Shown: positions 18,795-27,298 of the stretch, piece by piece
How positions within the stretch are numbered: the first letter of the stretch is position 1
How the letters are laid out: every line of letters starts with the position of its first letter
Source of the DNA: DIGJ01 sp041821315
Lineage (GTDB): Bacteria; Bacillota; Clostridia; Lachnospirales; Lachnospiraceae
Assembly (NCBI GenBank): GCA_041821315.1
Contig: JBGUEO010000003.1
Coordinates: forward strand, 1 to 64,000
Reading direction: 5' to 3'
Length of the DNA: 64,000 nt
The notes under the pieces: model-generated
What the model saw: only the letters and a program-made list of their open reading frames with translations
The model's database searches: none
What the model was told of the DNA's origin: nothing
Position numbers and translations under genes: made by a program

Positions 18795-19361
18795 TTGGAG
18801 GATGAAGAACTGGTACAAAAGTTTCAAAGTGGAAACTTGGAAGCGTTTGATCTACTATATGAACGATATAAAAATCAGGCAATTCGCGCGATTTATCTGA
18901 TTACCAATAGTTGCTATGATTGTGAAGATATTATGCAAGAGGCCTTTGTAAAATGCTATCTTCATATCGGGGAACTAAAAGATCCGGCACAATTTAAATC
19001 TTGGTTTTTTCAAATTTTATATCGAAGCGCATGGCAGTATCTAAAAAAGAAATCAAAAGAAACTCCAACGCAAGAAATTGCGGAATACATAAAGGATGTA
19101 AAACGAATTTCTTCCTTAGATGAAGTTTTAAAAAAAGAAACAAAATCATGGATAAGACAAGAAATAGAAAAACTTGATGTAAAGCATCGAAGCGTGGTAG
19201 TCCTATATTATTACAATGAGCTCTCGATTGCTGAAATTGCAAAAATAATGGGTTGCTTTGAAGGAACCGTTAAGTCTAGATTGGCAACGGCCAGAAAGAA
19301 ACTACGTGTTTCTTTTAAGGGAGAGGAACTAGGGTCTGTTGTCTATTTAAGACGAGTGTAA
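18795..19361 (+). CDS. ECF-type RNA polymerase sigma factor
   Basis: A 188-residue sigma-70 family protein of the short ECF kind. Region 2 (about 20-80) includes YDCEDIMQEAFVKCY, and region 4 (about 120-175) has the helix-turn-helix ELSIAEIAKIMGCFEGTVKSRL. It starts at TTG, 7 bases after AAGGAGG; there is no better ATG. The next gene encodes its likely anti-sigma partner. The signal and regulon are unknown, though the neighbouring PAP2 phosphatase gene and Tad-like operon are candidates worth testing. Confidence 0.88.
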   Translation: MEDEELVQKFQSGNLEAFDLLYERYKNQAIRAIYLITNSCYDCEDIMQEAFVKCYLHIGELKDPAQFKSWFFQILYRSAWQYLKKKSKETPTQEIAEYIKDVKRISSLDEVLKKETKSWIRQEIEKLDVKHRSVVVLYYYNELSIAEIAKIMGCFEGTVKSRLATARKKLRVSFKGEELGSVVYLRRV

Positions 19362-19388
19362 TGATAAGTAGAAATGGAGGTAGTATGG

Positions 19389-20171
19389 ATGCAATTTAAC
19401 TATATCGATAAAAGAATAAAAGAGGAACTTCAAAGTTCTTGTCAAAAGATTAGTGCTTCATCAACGTTAAAAGAAAAAATAGATGCAGAGATTAAGAAAA
19501 AGTCAAAGAAGGAGTATTTTATGAAAAAACGTATTAATATAAAAAGAATCGCAGGAATCGTAGTAATTGCCAGTGTGCTTATGACAGGAACTGGGTTTGC
19601 GGCAGGGAAAGTCCAATCGTTGGTATCATCAAGTAATTTTATAAACAATGAATCTAGTTTTTCTAAATTGCCCAAAGAAGAAAAGCGGTTAGGATATGAA
19701 GTCAAAGCAATTGAAACGTTTCAAAATGGATATAATTTTAAAGAAATGAGTGTAGATGATGTTCAAGGAATGGATGCCGATAATAATCAAGTGGCAACCT
19801 ATCGGGAACTTGACATTACTTATGAAAAAGAGGAAAACGAAATTTCTTTGAATATATCAAAGGGAATGGTTACAGATGATCAAAAAATGCCAACTGAAAA
19901 AAGACAGATTGATGGAATTTTAATTAATTATAATTTGGATACCTACAAATTTGTTCCGGAAAATTATGAATTAACCCAAGAAGATAAGGAAAATAAGGAA
20001 AAAGATCATTATTATATTTCGTTTGGATCAGACGAGGTAGAAGTAAATGAGGTATCCTTTTTAACTTGGGAGGAAGATGGAATAAAGTATTCGCTTATGC
20101 AGTATGATACAAACTTAAGTGTAGATGAACTGATGGATATGGCCACTCAAATTATTGCAAGTAAAAAATAA
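19389..20171 (+). CDS. Probable membrane anti-sigma factor with DUF4367-like domain
   Basis: A 260-residue protein. About 50 cytosolic residues could bind the sigma factor, followed by one membrane segment (near 52-72) and an outside domain. The end (WEEDGIKYSLMQYDTNLSVDELMDMATQII) resembles the DUF4367 pattern common in anti-sigma partners of clostridial ECF factors. Position directly behind the sigma gene supports the role; direct sequestration is inferred. The ATG at 19389 with TGGAGG at 8 bases was preferred over the ATG at 19374. Confidence 0.75.
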   Translation: MQFNYIDKRIKEELQSSCQKISASSTLKEKIDAEIKKKSKKEYFMKKRINIKRIAGIVVIASVLMTGTGFAAGKVQSLVSSSNFINNESSFSKLPKEEKRLGYEVKAIETFQNGYNFKEMSVDDVQGMDADNNQVATYRELDITYEKEENEISLNISKGMVTDDQKMPTEKRQIDGILINYNLDTYKFVPENYELTQEDKENKEKDHYYISFGSDEVEVNEVSFLTWEEDGIKYSLMQYDTNLSVDELMDMATQIIASKK

Positions 20172-20216
20172 CACATGAAATGTATGAATAAGTAAGGTAG
20201 AAAAAAGTAAGGAATG

Positions 20217-20276
20217 GAATCTGTATCAATATAGGAGCAAACATAGGTCTGTTGCTTTCTTGATACAGATTCTTTT
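20217..20276 (+). terminator. Terminator of the sigma/anti-sigma operon
   Basis: A 13-bp perfect outer stem (20217-20229 with 20260-20272) encloses a second small hairpin (AGCAAACA with TGTTGCT) and is followed by TTTTGTTT. Confidence 0.8.
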
Positions 20277-20317
20277 GTTTATTGAAAAATATAGGGTATG
20301 CTACATATTGAAAGAAC

Positions 20318-20326
20318 TGGTATAAT
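20318..20326 (+). promoter_or_regulatory. Extended -10 promoter of the PAP2 gene
   Basis: TGGTATAAT gives a perfect -10 with TG extension, about 60 bases before the PAP2 start. An alternative pair, TTGAAA (20308) with TAGTAT (20331) at 17 bases, overlaps it. Confidence 0.5.
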
Positions 20327-20390
20327 AAGATAGTATTATAGTGAGAAAATGTATTTATTTGAGTGCCGCGTAGGGCAGATTGGAGCACCA

Positions 20391-20900
20391 ATGGAACTAT
20401 CAATTCTTCATGCAATTCAAATAATTAGAAATCCGATCTTTGATCATGTTATGATATTTTTTTCAATAACAGGAAATCGAGGAATGATATGGATTATTAT
20501 AGCACTTACGTTTCTTTGTATCAAAAAATATAGAAAATGTGGGATTGTAGTATTGTTAAGTTTATTTGCAGCAGTACTAATAGGAAATACTATTTTAAAG
20601 CATTTAGTCGAACGAGCAAGACCTTGTTGGGTCGATACAACCGTTACGCTTTTAATTACAAATCCTAAGGATTTTTCATTTCCATCAGGGCATACATATT
20701 CTTCATTTGCAGCGGCTACCAGTATTTTTTTATACCATAAAAATATGGGTAAAATTGCTCTTTTACTGGCTTTTTTGATCGCATTTTCGCGCCTATACCT
20801 ATTTGTACACTACCCAACGGACGTATTGGCAGGTGCGATTTTAGGTGCTTTAACAGCATATATCATTGCAAAAATTTATAATCGATATGGTGTGATGTAA
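20391..20900 (+). CDS. PAP2 family membrane phosphatase
   Basis: A 169-residue integral membrane protein with all three PAP2 signatures: K70-x6-R77-P78, P98-S-G-H101 and S133-R-x5-H140-x3-D144. His101 and His140 are the expected catalytic pair. It probably dephosphorylates a lipid phosphate such as undecaprenyl diphosphate or phosphatidic acid at the membrane. The ATG at 20391 (GGAG 6 bases upstream) aligns with the family; an upstream in-frame ATG at 20349 lacks a site. It is the last gene before the Tad-like operon. Confidence 0.88.
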   Translation: MELSILHAIQIIRNPIFDHVMIFFSITGNRGMIWIIIALTFLCIKKYRKCGIVVLLSLFAAVLIGNTILKHLVERARPCWVDTTVTLLITNPKDFSFPSGHTYSSFAAATSIFLYHKNMGKIALLLAFLIAFSRLYLFVHYPTDVLAGAILGALTAYIIAKIYNRYGVM

Positions 20901-20907
20901 AAAGTAC

Positions 20908-20936
20908 TTGTATATCAACAAGATTTGTGATATTAT
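20908..20936 (+). promoter_or_regulatory. Promoter of the Tad-like operon
   Basis: TTGTAT (20908-20913) and TATTAT (20931-20936) with a 17-base spacer and a TG extension before the -10. A small inverted repeat CTTGT-N6-ACAAG covers the -35 and could be a regulator site. Confidence 0.7.
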
Positions 20937-20950
20937 AAAAATACAAAAAT

Positions 20951-21003
20951 CATAGTTGCCTTCGGGCGAACAATTCTATTTTCTTGGCACTTCGCCAATT
21001 TTT
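20951..21003 (+). promoter_or_regulatory. Possible attenuator leader of the Tad-like operon
   Basis: The leader can form two mutually exclusive folds. A UUCG-capped hairpin (GCC 20958-20960 with GGC 20965-20967) can coexist with a weak terminator hairpin TTGGC/GCCAA (20984-20988 with 20994-20998) and its T5 run. Alternatively GGCGAA (20965-20970) pairs perfectly with TTCGCC (20991-20996) and destroys both. The 5-bp terminator stem is short, so this is a proposal. Confidence 0.4.
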
Positions 21004-21045
21004 CAAAGTATAGACGTTTTAAAATAAAAGAAAGTGAGGAGGAAT

Positions 21046-21972
21046 ATGTCATACAAAGCCTATAAAGGAAAGAGGTTTGGTGTGTTCTTTGTTTGCACAC
21101 TAGCCTTTCTTTTCATAGTTTTTATGGTAATTGCATGGAGGAAGCAGACACGGGCTGCAAAAGAGTTAGAAAATGGTTACCAAGCAAAAGTACAGGAACT
21201 CAAAGACTTAAAAGACAAGAAGGAGCAGTTTGTTTATGTATTAACACGCGATATAAAAGCGAGTGAACGTATCAGCAGTATGGATGTATCATATGAACAA
21301 GTGTATTCATCGATGGATGAATCCATGTTTGCAACAATTGGAGAAGAATATAAAGTTGCATTAATTGATCTCCCAAAGGGAACGCAGATATTAGATTCTA
21401 TGCTATCGAAGGAGGTTGTTGATTCCCATATCAGAGAGGAAGCGTTTAATGTATTTTATCTATCTAGAAACTTAGAGGAATATGATGTCGTAGATATCCG
21501 TATTTTTTATCCAACGGGAGAAAATTATATTGTTCTTAGCAAAAAAGTGTTAAAAGGAATAAGTCAAGAAACTGCAAATTGCCGATTATGGCTTGATGAA
21601 CAGGAGACTCTTTTAATTTCTTCCGCAATTGTAGATGCATATCGAGTACCGGGGGCATATTTATATACAACGAAATATGTGGAACATACGATTCAGGAGG
21701 CATCCGTGGTCACTTACACACCATCTGCCGAAACAATTGACTTGATTGAGGCATCTCCAAACATCTTAGAACTTGCAAAACTTACACTTCATAAGAGTGT
21801 GAGAAATAAATTAGAGCATCGTACCGATGAATTCATAAAACAAGAAGGGGATGAGACGATACTTAAAAACTTTACGAATTTCGTAAACCAGGGAATTATA
21901 ACAAATGAAGCGGGGGAGAGCAATTTAACACAAGAAGAATTGGAGGAAGAAGAAATTATTTATGTTGATTGA
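21046..21972 (+). CDS. CpaB/RcpC-like SAF-domain pilus assembly protein
   Basis: A 308-residue protein with one N-terminal membrane segment (about 10-30), a short coiled linker and a SAF-like domain (FVYVLTRDIKASERISSMDVSYEQV, then ALIDLPKGTQILDSML), the arrangement of CpaB in Flp/Tad pili. In Gram-negatives CpaB supports the secretin; here there is no secretin, so it would act at the outer face of the membrane or in the wall. The ATG at 21046 follows GAGGAGG; a GTG 12 bases earlier is inside that site. It is the first gene of the Tad-like operon and overlaps the next gene by 11 bases. Confidence 0.75.
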   Translation: MSYKAYKGKRFGVFFVCTLAFLFIVFMVIAWRKQTRAAKELENGYQAKVQELKDLKDKKEQFVYVLTRDIKASERISSMDVSYEQVYSSMDESMFATIGEEYKVALIDLPKGTQILDSMLSKEVVDSHIREEAFNVFYLSRNLEEYDVVDIRIFYPTGENYIVLSKKVLKGISQETANCRLWLDEQETLLISSAIVDAYRVPGAYLYTTKYVEHTIQEASVVTYTPSAETIDLIEASPNILELAKLTLHKSVRNKLEHRTDEFIKQEGDETILKNFTNFVNQGIITNEAGESNLTQEELEEEEIIYVD

Positions 21973-22576
21973 GAAAGAATACCTTGCGATAGGGTTTGCC
22001 GGTTGCGGACAGGTTGAGTTAATTGCCGGCTGTGCGGCTTTCTATAAAAAAGAGAATAAAAAATTACTATGTATGGATTTTTCAAAGACTGCTGCACTTC
22101 GAAGTATAATTCCCTTACCACAGGAGCTAGAGCAGACAAAAAATGTTGTATTATCTTATCGAACAATAGATTATATACATGCAGATCCAACGAGTAAAAT
22201 ACAGGATTTTGCGTTTGATTATGATATCGTATTGATTGATTTTGGAAGAGAAATCAACCATAGACAAATCGAGGACTGCGATAAAATGTATTATGTAACC
22301 GATATGCTTCGTCATAATGTATTATTACTAAAACAATGTGAGAGAATTAGAAATCGACATATGGTGCTCAAACATTATCTTCCGGGAGGAAATCCTCCGG
22401 AAACGTATGCACAGGAACTAAATATTGATATAAGAGAGCTTTTTGTACTCCCATATGTGGAAAAACAGATGTTGCCATTTTTATCTGGAACAAGTCTGGA
22501 TAAAATAAAGGATCGCTGCTTTGGTTATGATACAAAAAAGTTGATTAAGACCATTGTGAAAGAAGAGAGGGAATAA
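21962..22576 (+). CDS. Degenerate ParA/TadZ-like protein
   Basis: A 204-residue cytosolic protein with the layout of a MinD/ParA fold: an N-terminal strand-loop (LAIGFAGCGQVE), the strand LLCMDFSKT and a later strand FDYDIVLIDFGRE. Where ParA proteins have GxGKT the loop reads GCGQVE, so the catalytic lysine is gone and ATP hydrolysis is unlikely. In Tad systems TadZ/CpaE localises the machine; this may be a non-catalytic partner of the next gene. Assignment rests on fold pattern and context. Confidence 0.55.
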   Translation: MLIEKEYLAIGFAGCGQVELIAGCAAFYKKENKKLLCMDFSKTAALRSIIPLPQELEQTKNVVLSYRTIDYIHADPTSKIQDFAFDYDIVLIDFGREINHRQIEDCDKMYYVTDMLRHNVLLLKQCERIRNRHMVLKHYLPGGNPPETYAQELNIDIRELFVLPYVEKQMLPFLSGTSLDKIKDRCFGYDTKKLIKTIVKEERE

Positions 22577-22578
22577 AA

Positions 22579-23379
22579 ATGGTCGTAGCGTTTTATTCAC
22601 CGTTGCATGGACAAGCAGGAACCAGCAGCAATTTACTATCCATTGCAATCAGTTTGGTATTAAACTATCAAAAGAAATTATTTTTAATGGAAAGTCATTT
22701 TGAAAAAAACGGACTGGAATCCATGGTAATAAAAAAACCAAAACAAGTAGAACAATCCTTCCTAGAAGACTTTGGAATTGACCTTATTGCAAGAAGCAAA
22801 GCGATGGGGGAGTTATGCGAAGAACAGTTAAATAATGCAAGCTTTTCATTTCTGGATAATCAGTTACATCTATTGCCGGGAACCAGACAGGTTAACCGGG
22901 ATATCTTTGAACAATCGATTCAACCTACCATTTTAGAGGTTTTAGAGCTGGCAAATCAATACTACGATATGGTTTTTATTGATATTTCTTCTAATCGAGG
23001 GGAGTTAACAAACAAACTATTAGAACGTGCTGATTTAATGGTCGTTAATCTATCACAAAACCCATGTACTATCCGCACGTTTTTTGAGGAGACACCTGTA
23101 GAAAAGGGAAAACAGATCTATATACTAGGAAATTATGATAAGAATAGCCGTTTTAATCGTATAAATTTATCCTACATGTTTCCGAAGTTGTCGATACAAA
23201 ATACTGTGACAATTTCATACAATGGGTTGTGGCGAGATGCCAGTTATGAGGCAGAAGCCATTTCCTTTATGCGCAAACAGTTTAATGCGAATGTTCGAAA
23301 GAAGACGGACAACTATGCCAAAGAAATAAAAAAAGCAAGCCTCCAAATCATAAGGAAGGCAGGTGGAAGACATGTCTGA
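22579..23379 (+). CDS. ParA/MinD-like TadZ-type protein with altered P-loop
   Basis: A 266-residue protein with ParA-type elements: the loop SPLHGQAGTSSN at residues 7-18, a switch-like strand YYDMVFIDISSNRG, and a strand-loop LMVVNLSQNP typical of ParA/MinD after the switch II region. The loop has the glycines and serines of a deviant Walker A but no lysine at either expected place (His and Thr instead). It starts 2 bases after the previous gene and overlaps the ATPase gene, so it is translationally coupled. Likely role is polar placement or assembly control of the Tad-like machine. Confidence 0.6.
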   Translation: MVVAFYSPLHGQAGTSSNLLSIAISLVLNYQKKLFLMESHFEKNGLESMVIKKPKQVEQSFLEDFGIDLIARSKAMGELCEEQLNNASFSFLDNQLHLLPGTRQVNRDIFEQSIQPTILEVLELANQYYDMVFIDISSNRGELTNKLLERADLMVVNLSQNPCTIRTFFEETPVEKGKQIYILGNYDKNSRFNRINLSYMFPKLSIQNTVTISYNGLWRDASYEAEAISFMRKQFNANVRKKTDNYAKEIKKASLQIIRKAGGRHV

Positions 23380-25069
23380 GTGGATGTATATTCTAATATG
23401 CCTGGTTCTGTTTTTTCTTGTTCTACGGGTGATTTGGAGAAAACCTGCCAAAACAAAGAACGAAGGGAAACGGATAAGTTATGATTTGTTTGAATTAGAG
23501 CGAGGAATTAGGGATTCATTAACCCAAGTGGTTAATCAAAACCTTTCCAGACTAAATATACGAGAGAGCGAAATGGAGAAATTACGAAAAACAAGAAGTG
23601 TGCTGCGAAATGCCTTAAGAACGTGTGGACTTGGTGATAGTGGAGCAAAGGATTATGTCAAAGATTATATGAAAGAACTATTGCAAAGAAAATATCTAAT
23701 CACACCAGAAACGATAGACGAAGTAATTCCATTTGCAGAAATTGAGCAGTTAACCATACGAGATAAGTTTGATATTTTATTGTTTCTTTATCGAAGAAAA
23801 TTTGGGTATGGAAGACGAGCATTGGAACAGATTTTGACACAGTATGGGTTGGATGATTTGAAGCAGGATAAAACAGGAAAAATGCGGTATGAAGTAACAA
23901 AAGAAGAAATTGAAGAAATCTATTTGGATGAGTTGTGCAAATTAAACTTTGCTGCGAAATTAGAAATTGTAACACAACGGATTTTTTCCATGAACAAAGG
24001 AAATGGGGTTATTGATGATCTTATTTATCAAAAAATTGATGGAGTTTCGGGGGGAGTAGAAGGTGCACCAGGAGATAATTATCAATCGGTTTATATTATG
24101 TTTCGCGGAAAATCCATTCATTTAAGTTTTCTCTCTTTTGAAACGGAAAAAGAACTCCGCCGCATCTGTAAAAATATCTATAAGTTCGATGCACCCGGGC
24201 AAATGAGCCAGGCAAGCGGTTTTATTGTAAATAATTTAAAATCAGGAGCTAGAGTCAGTGATATGCGGCCTCCGTTTGCAAGTGCCTGGACTTTTTGGAT
24301 TCGTATGTTTGATTCGGTAGAACGGAGGAGGATAGAGGAATTATTTCCACAAAAGGGAAGAGAGAAGCTAAAAAATCTGCTTTCATTTTTAATCAAAGGG
24401 GAACAGACATGTGTAATTTCGGGGCAGCAAGGAAGTGGAAAGACCACTTGTTTAGAAGCCTTAATCGATTACATTAATCCTGTGTATAATATACGAACCA
24501 TTGAGCTTACATTCGAATTGCAGCTCCAAAAGGTATATCCCAATCGTAATATAGCAGCTATGCGTGAGACAAAGAATGTATCGACAGAAGAAGCAATTGA
24601 ATTTGTAAAAAAAACAGATGCGGATGTAGTTATTTTTGGAGAAATTGCAAAAGAAATCGAGGGTGAAAAAGTTATTAAATTATCACAATCTGGAAGTAAA
24701 TTCTCTCTGTCGACACACCACGGTATCTCTACCGAAGCTATGATGAATTGGTTTCGAAATGCCCTACTGCATTGCAGTGGATTTCATAATGAGAGGGTAG
24801 CGCAAGAACAAGTAGCAGAGTCCATTCGATTTGATATTCATCTGGCAAAGTGTCCGGATGGAACACGTATCGTAGAGCGGATTACCGAAATTATTAAAAA
24901 TTCATCGGATGCAAAAAAAGCGTATCAAACACAAGATATCATGTGCTTTGAGAAGGGAGAATACAAAATACTACATTCTATTTCAGAAAAAACAAAGGAG
25001 GCGATTATGCGTTATTTGGAACAAGAGGAGCAGGCAATGTTCCTTCAGCTTATGGAGGAGGGAAGATGA
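23372..25069 (+). CDS. TadA/CpaF-like secretion ATPase
   Basis: A 565-residue VirB11/TadA family motor. An N-terminal hydrophobic segment (about 5-20) is unusual for TadA and may tether it to the membrane. Walker A GQQGSGKTT covers 351-359 with K357. A Walker B-like strand (DADVVIFGEIAKE) and an HH-containing segment (STHHGIS) follow in family order. It should power assembly through the membrane platform encoded next. The ATG at 23372 sits behind AGGTGG and overlaps the preceding gene; its own stop overlaps the next start by 4 bases. Confidence 0.85.
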   Translation: MSEWMYILICLVLFFLVLRVIWRKPAKTKNEGKRISYDLFELERGIRDSLTQVVNQNLSRLNIRESEMEKLRKTRSVLRNALRTCGLGDSGAKDYVKDYMKELLQRKYLITPETIDEVIPFAEIEQLTIRDKFDILLFLYRRKFGYGRRALEQILTQYGLDDLKQDKTGKMRYEVTKEEIEEIYLDELCKLNFAAKLEIVTQRIFSMNKGNGVIDDLIYQKIDGVSGGVEGAPGDNYQSVYIMFRGKSIHLSFLSFETEKELRRICKNIYKFDAPGQMSQASGFIVNNLKSGARVSDMRPPFASAWTFWIRMFDSVERRRIEELFPQKGREKLKNLLSFLIKGEQTCVISGQQGSGKTTCLEALIDYINPVYNIRTIELTFELQLQKVYPNRNIAAMRETKNVSTEEAIEFVKKTDADVVIFGEIAKEIEGEKVIKLSQSGSKFSLSTHHGISTEAMMNWFRNALLHCSGFHNERVAQEQVAESIRFDIHLAKCPDGTRIVERITEIIKNSSDAKKAYQTQDIMCFEKGEYKILHSISEKTKEAIMRYLEQEEQAMFLQLMEEGR

Positions 25070-26826
25070 GAATCGGATATGCGTTTTTGATTGGATTTTT
25101 CTTGTTGACGCTAAGCGAATCCCTAATTGGACAAAAACTTCATAGTTTGGAACAAGAAGAAAATGAACAAATCTATTTTAATCAAAGACATTTGAATAAG
25201 AGAGTAATCTTTTGTGTATATGAATTCTTTGCAACTTTTATTTTCACAAAGTACTACATTCATAAAGTCAAAAGGCGGATGGATGTGTATTCGCCAGGAG
25301 ATGAGAAGGCAGCGAAAGAGCGTACAATTATCATTTTTCTTGCTACGCTAGGAGTGGCATTGATTTTGATTTCTGGTATTTTTATAATACGACCAAAGTG
25401 GATTATTGTACTTGTTTTTCTAAGTGGAATTTATTTTTTTAACATTGGGATGATGAACTATGTCGTGGAAAAAGAAGAGATGGAACTATTAAAACATTTG
25501 TTATATTTCCTTTCGGATATTCGGCACGCATACCATGAAACGGGGATGATTGAAGAGAGCATTGCAGCTTCGATTCATGATAAAACACCAGAGGAGATGC
25601 GTCTTCATGGGACTTATTTATTAAAGGTGCTATCTTCAGAGGATACCGAAGAAGAAATAAAGAATTATTTGGATCATGTATCAAATGTTTATTTAAAAGA
25701 ACTATTAACCTTATGCGTTACCGTACTTCGTTTTGGAGATCAGAAAATTCAGGGACAATCCTTGTTTCTAAACAGTATTCAAAGCTTGAAGCAGTCAGTG
25801 AATACAGAAATTCTTCGAAAGAAAAAGCAAAAACATCTATTTGGTGGATACTCATTTATTCTATCGGCGCCCCTCTTTAGTCTTCCGTTTATCTCTATGT
25901 GGGCAGTTGATACGATGCCCGTGTTAAAGCGGTATTATGAGGGGACATTTGGAATTTTATTTCCAATTGCAGCATTTTTAGTTACGTGGATTTTGTATCA
26001 GCTTAATATAAGATTGCAGGAGTCTTATTTTTATCAGGAAAGAGAACATACACTGCTGTTTTATCTTTGCAAAATAGATGCGATAGACACCATACTTCAA
26101 TCAATTCTATCAAGAAATGAAGGCTATGCGCTACGTCTAAAGACTCTGATTTTGGAGGCGGGAGATATGATTTCCATACGTGAAGTCATAGTAAAGAGGA
26201 TTTTATTGAGTATTGTATCGTTCTTTGTTTCAATTCTTGTATGGATACAGCTTCCAGGAGTGTTTTTATTTCGATATGTATTATTTTCCATCATAATTGC
26301 CTTAATAAGCAGTTTTTATCCAATTTGCATGCTCCAATATGAGAAACTTCTAATGAAACATGCAAGAATCGATGAAGTAATGGTGTTTCAGTCCATAATT
26401 TATATGTTATCGCCAATTCCACAAATGACGGCTGAGTTGATATTGGGCTGGTTAGAACAGTTTGCTAAAATTTTTCGCCCAAGTATTTCAAGCTGTATCG
26501 ATTGCCTATCTGCTTCAGAGGAAGAAGCATTTCATAGACTTTACGAAGAAGAACCATATGAACCATTTCAACGATTAATCGAGAATTTACAGGCTTGCGA
26601 TAAAATAGGCGTTTTAGCTGCATTTGATGAACTCGGAGCAGAGCGGATATATTTTCAAGAAGAGAGAAGGCAGCAAGGAGAAATGACACTGGAAAACAAG
26701 GCAGCAGTTGGCACATTTATCGCGATGATTCCAACCCTTTTTATTGTCATTGGCTATCTTTTTTTACCATTTATATTAGAAAGTTTTTCTTTATTTACAA
26801 TGCAGTTAAAGCAAATTAATTTTTAA
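25066..26826 (+). CDS. Tad platform protein, apparent TadB-TadC fusion
   Basis: A 586-residue membrane protein with about eight spans. Two separate cytosolic helical domains of the type II secretion F kind can be traced: one at about 140-270 (LLKHLLYFLSDIRHAYHETGMIEESI) and one at about 430-560 (DEVMVFQSIIYMLS, then PFQRLIENLQACDKIGVLAAFDEL). Each is followed by a long hydrophobic segment. Canonical TadB and TadC are separate proteins of about 300 residues, so this looks like both in one chain. It should form the inner-membrane platform driven by the upstream ATPase. The ATGA overlap implies coupling. Confidence 0.72.
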   Translation: MRIGYAFLIGFFLLTLSESLIGQKLHSLEQEENEQIYFNQRHLNKRVIFCVYEFFATFIFTKYYIHKVKRRMDVYSPGDEKAAKERTIIIFLATLGVALILISGIFIIRPKWIIVLVFLSGIYFFNIGMMNYVVEKEEMELLKHLLYFLSDIRHAYHETGMIEESIAASIHDKTPEEMRLHGTYLLKVLSSEDTEEEIKNYLDHVSNVYLKELLTLCVTVLRFGDQKIQGQSLFLNSIQSLKQSVNTEILRKKKQKHLFGGYSFILSAPLFSLPFISMWAVDTMPVLKRYYEGTFGILFPIAAFLVTWILYQLNIRLQESYFYQEREHTLLFYLCKIDAIDTILQSILSRNEGYALRLKTLILEAGDMISIREVIVKRILLSIVSFFVSILVWIQLPGVFLFRYVLFSIIIALISSFYPICMLQYEKLLMKHARIDEVMVFQSIIYMLSPIPQMTAELILGWLEQFAKIFRPSISSCIDCLSASEEEAFHRLYEEEPYEPFQRLIENLQACDKIGVLAAFDELGAERIYFQEERRQQGEMTLENKAAVGTFIAMIPTLFIVIGYLFLPFILESFSLFTMQLKQINF

Positions 26827-26902
26827 AGGAATGAAGCAGCACAGGTGCGGTGTGAATATTCGCCGTGACAGCTCTGTTGACAGACGAAAGGAAGGAGTTA
26901 TT

Positions 26903-27298
26903 ATGAAACATATTTTAGAATTTTTTCATGATATTATACCAATTGTATTTGTAGTTGGAATCATTGCAGTTGCATTTATTTTTTATAATCATACAAAAAA
27001 TTTGGCAACGGCAGGAGTAGAAAAAGCATATACGTTTGATGCACAGCTACAGAATGCAGACATATTAGTCTATGACCAGATGACGGTATCTGGTGCGGAT
27101 GTAGTCTCGTTCGTGCGCGATTTTTATAAATCAAGTAGTACAAGTGGAACGTTTGATATAATCATTAGTAACGTAAATGCTGGAAGCAAAATTACAAGCA
27201 GCGATGTATCGGCAATTGTAAGTAATGCAGCAAAATATACATGTTCTGTAAAGAGTGATAGTGGAAGGGTAAGTTGTGTTACCTTTTTAAAGAAATGA
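26903..27298 (+). CDS. Small membrane-anchored pilin-like protein
   Basis: A 131-residue protein with one N-terminal membrane segment (about 11-28) and a small outside domain. The domain carries Y57-x6-G64-A-D-V, almost the same motif at the same place as in the 380-residue protein at 29191-30333. Two cysteines (in YTCSV and VSCVT) near the end could form a disulfide. No Gly/Glu prepilin cleavage site is visible. The ATG at 26903 follows GAAAGGAAGGAG; an earlier ATG at 26831 gives a basic leader with no match. Role as pilin-like subunit is inferred from context. Confidence 0.6.
   Translation: MKHILEFFHDIIPIVFVVGIIAVAFIFYNHTKNLATAGVEKAYTFDAQLQNADILVYDQMTVSGADVVSFVRDFYKSSSTSGTFDIIISNVNAGSKITSSDVSAIVSNAAKYTCSVKSDSGRVSCVTFLKK

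Noticed and set aside
20361..20386. GGGCAGATTGGAGCA similar to GGGCAGATTGGGAGCA at 58730, a possible shared repeat
   Set aside because: The match is short with an indel and no extended similarity, so chance cannot be excluded; noted only as a search probe.
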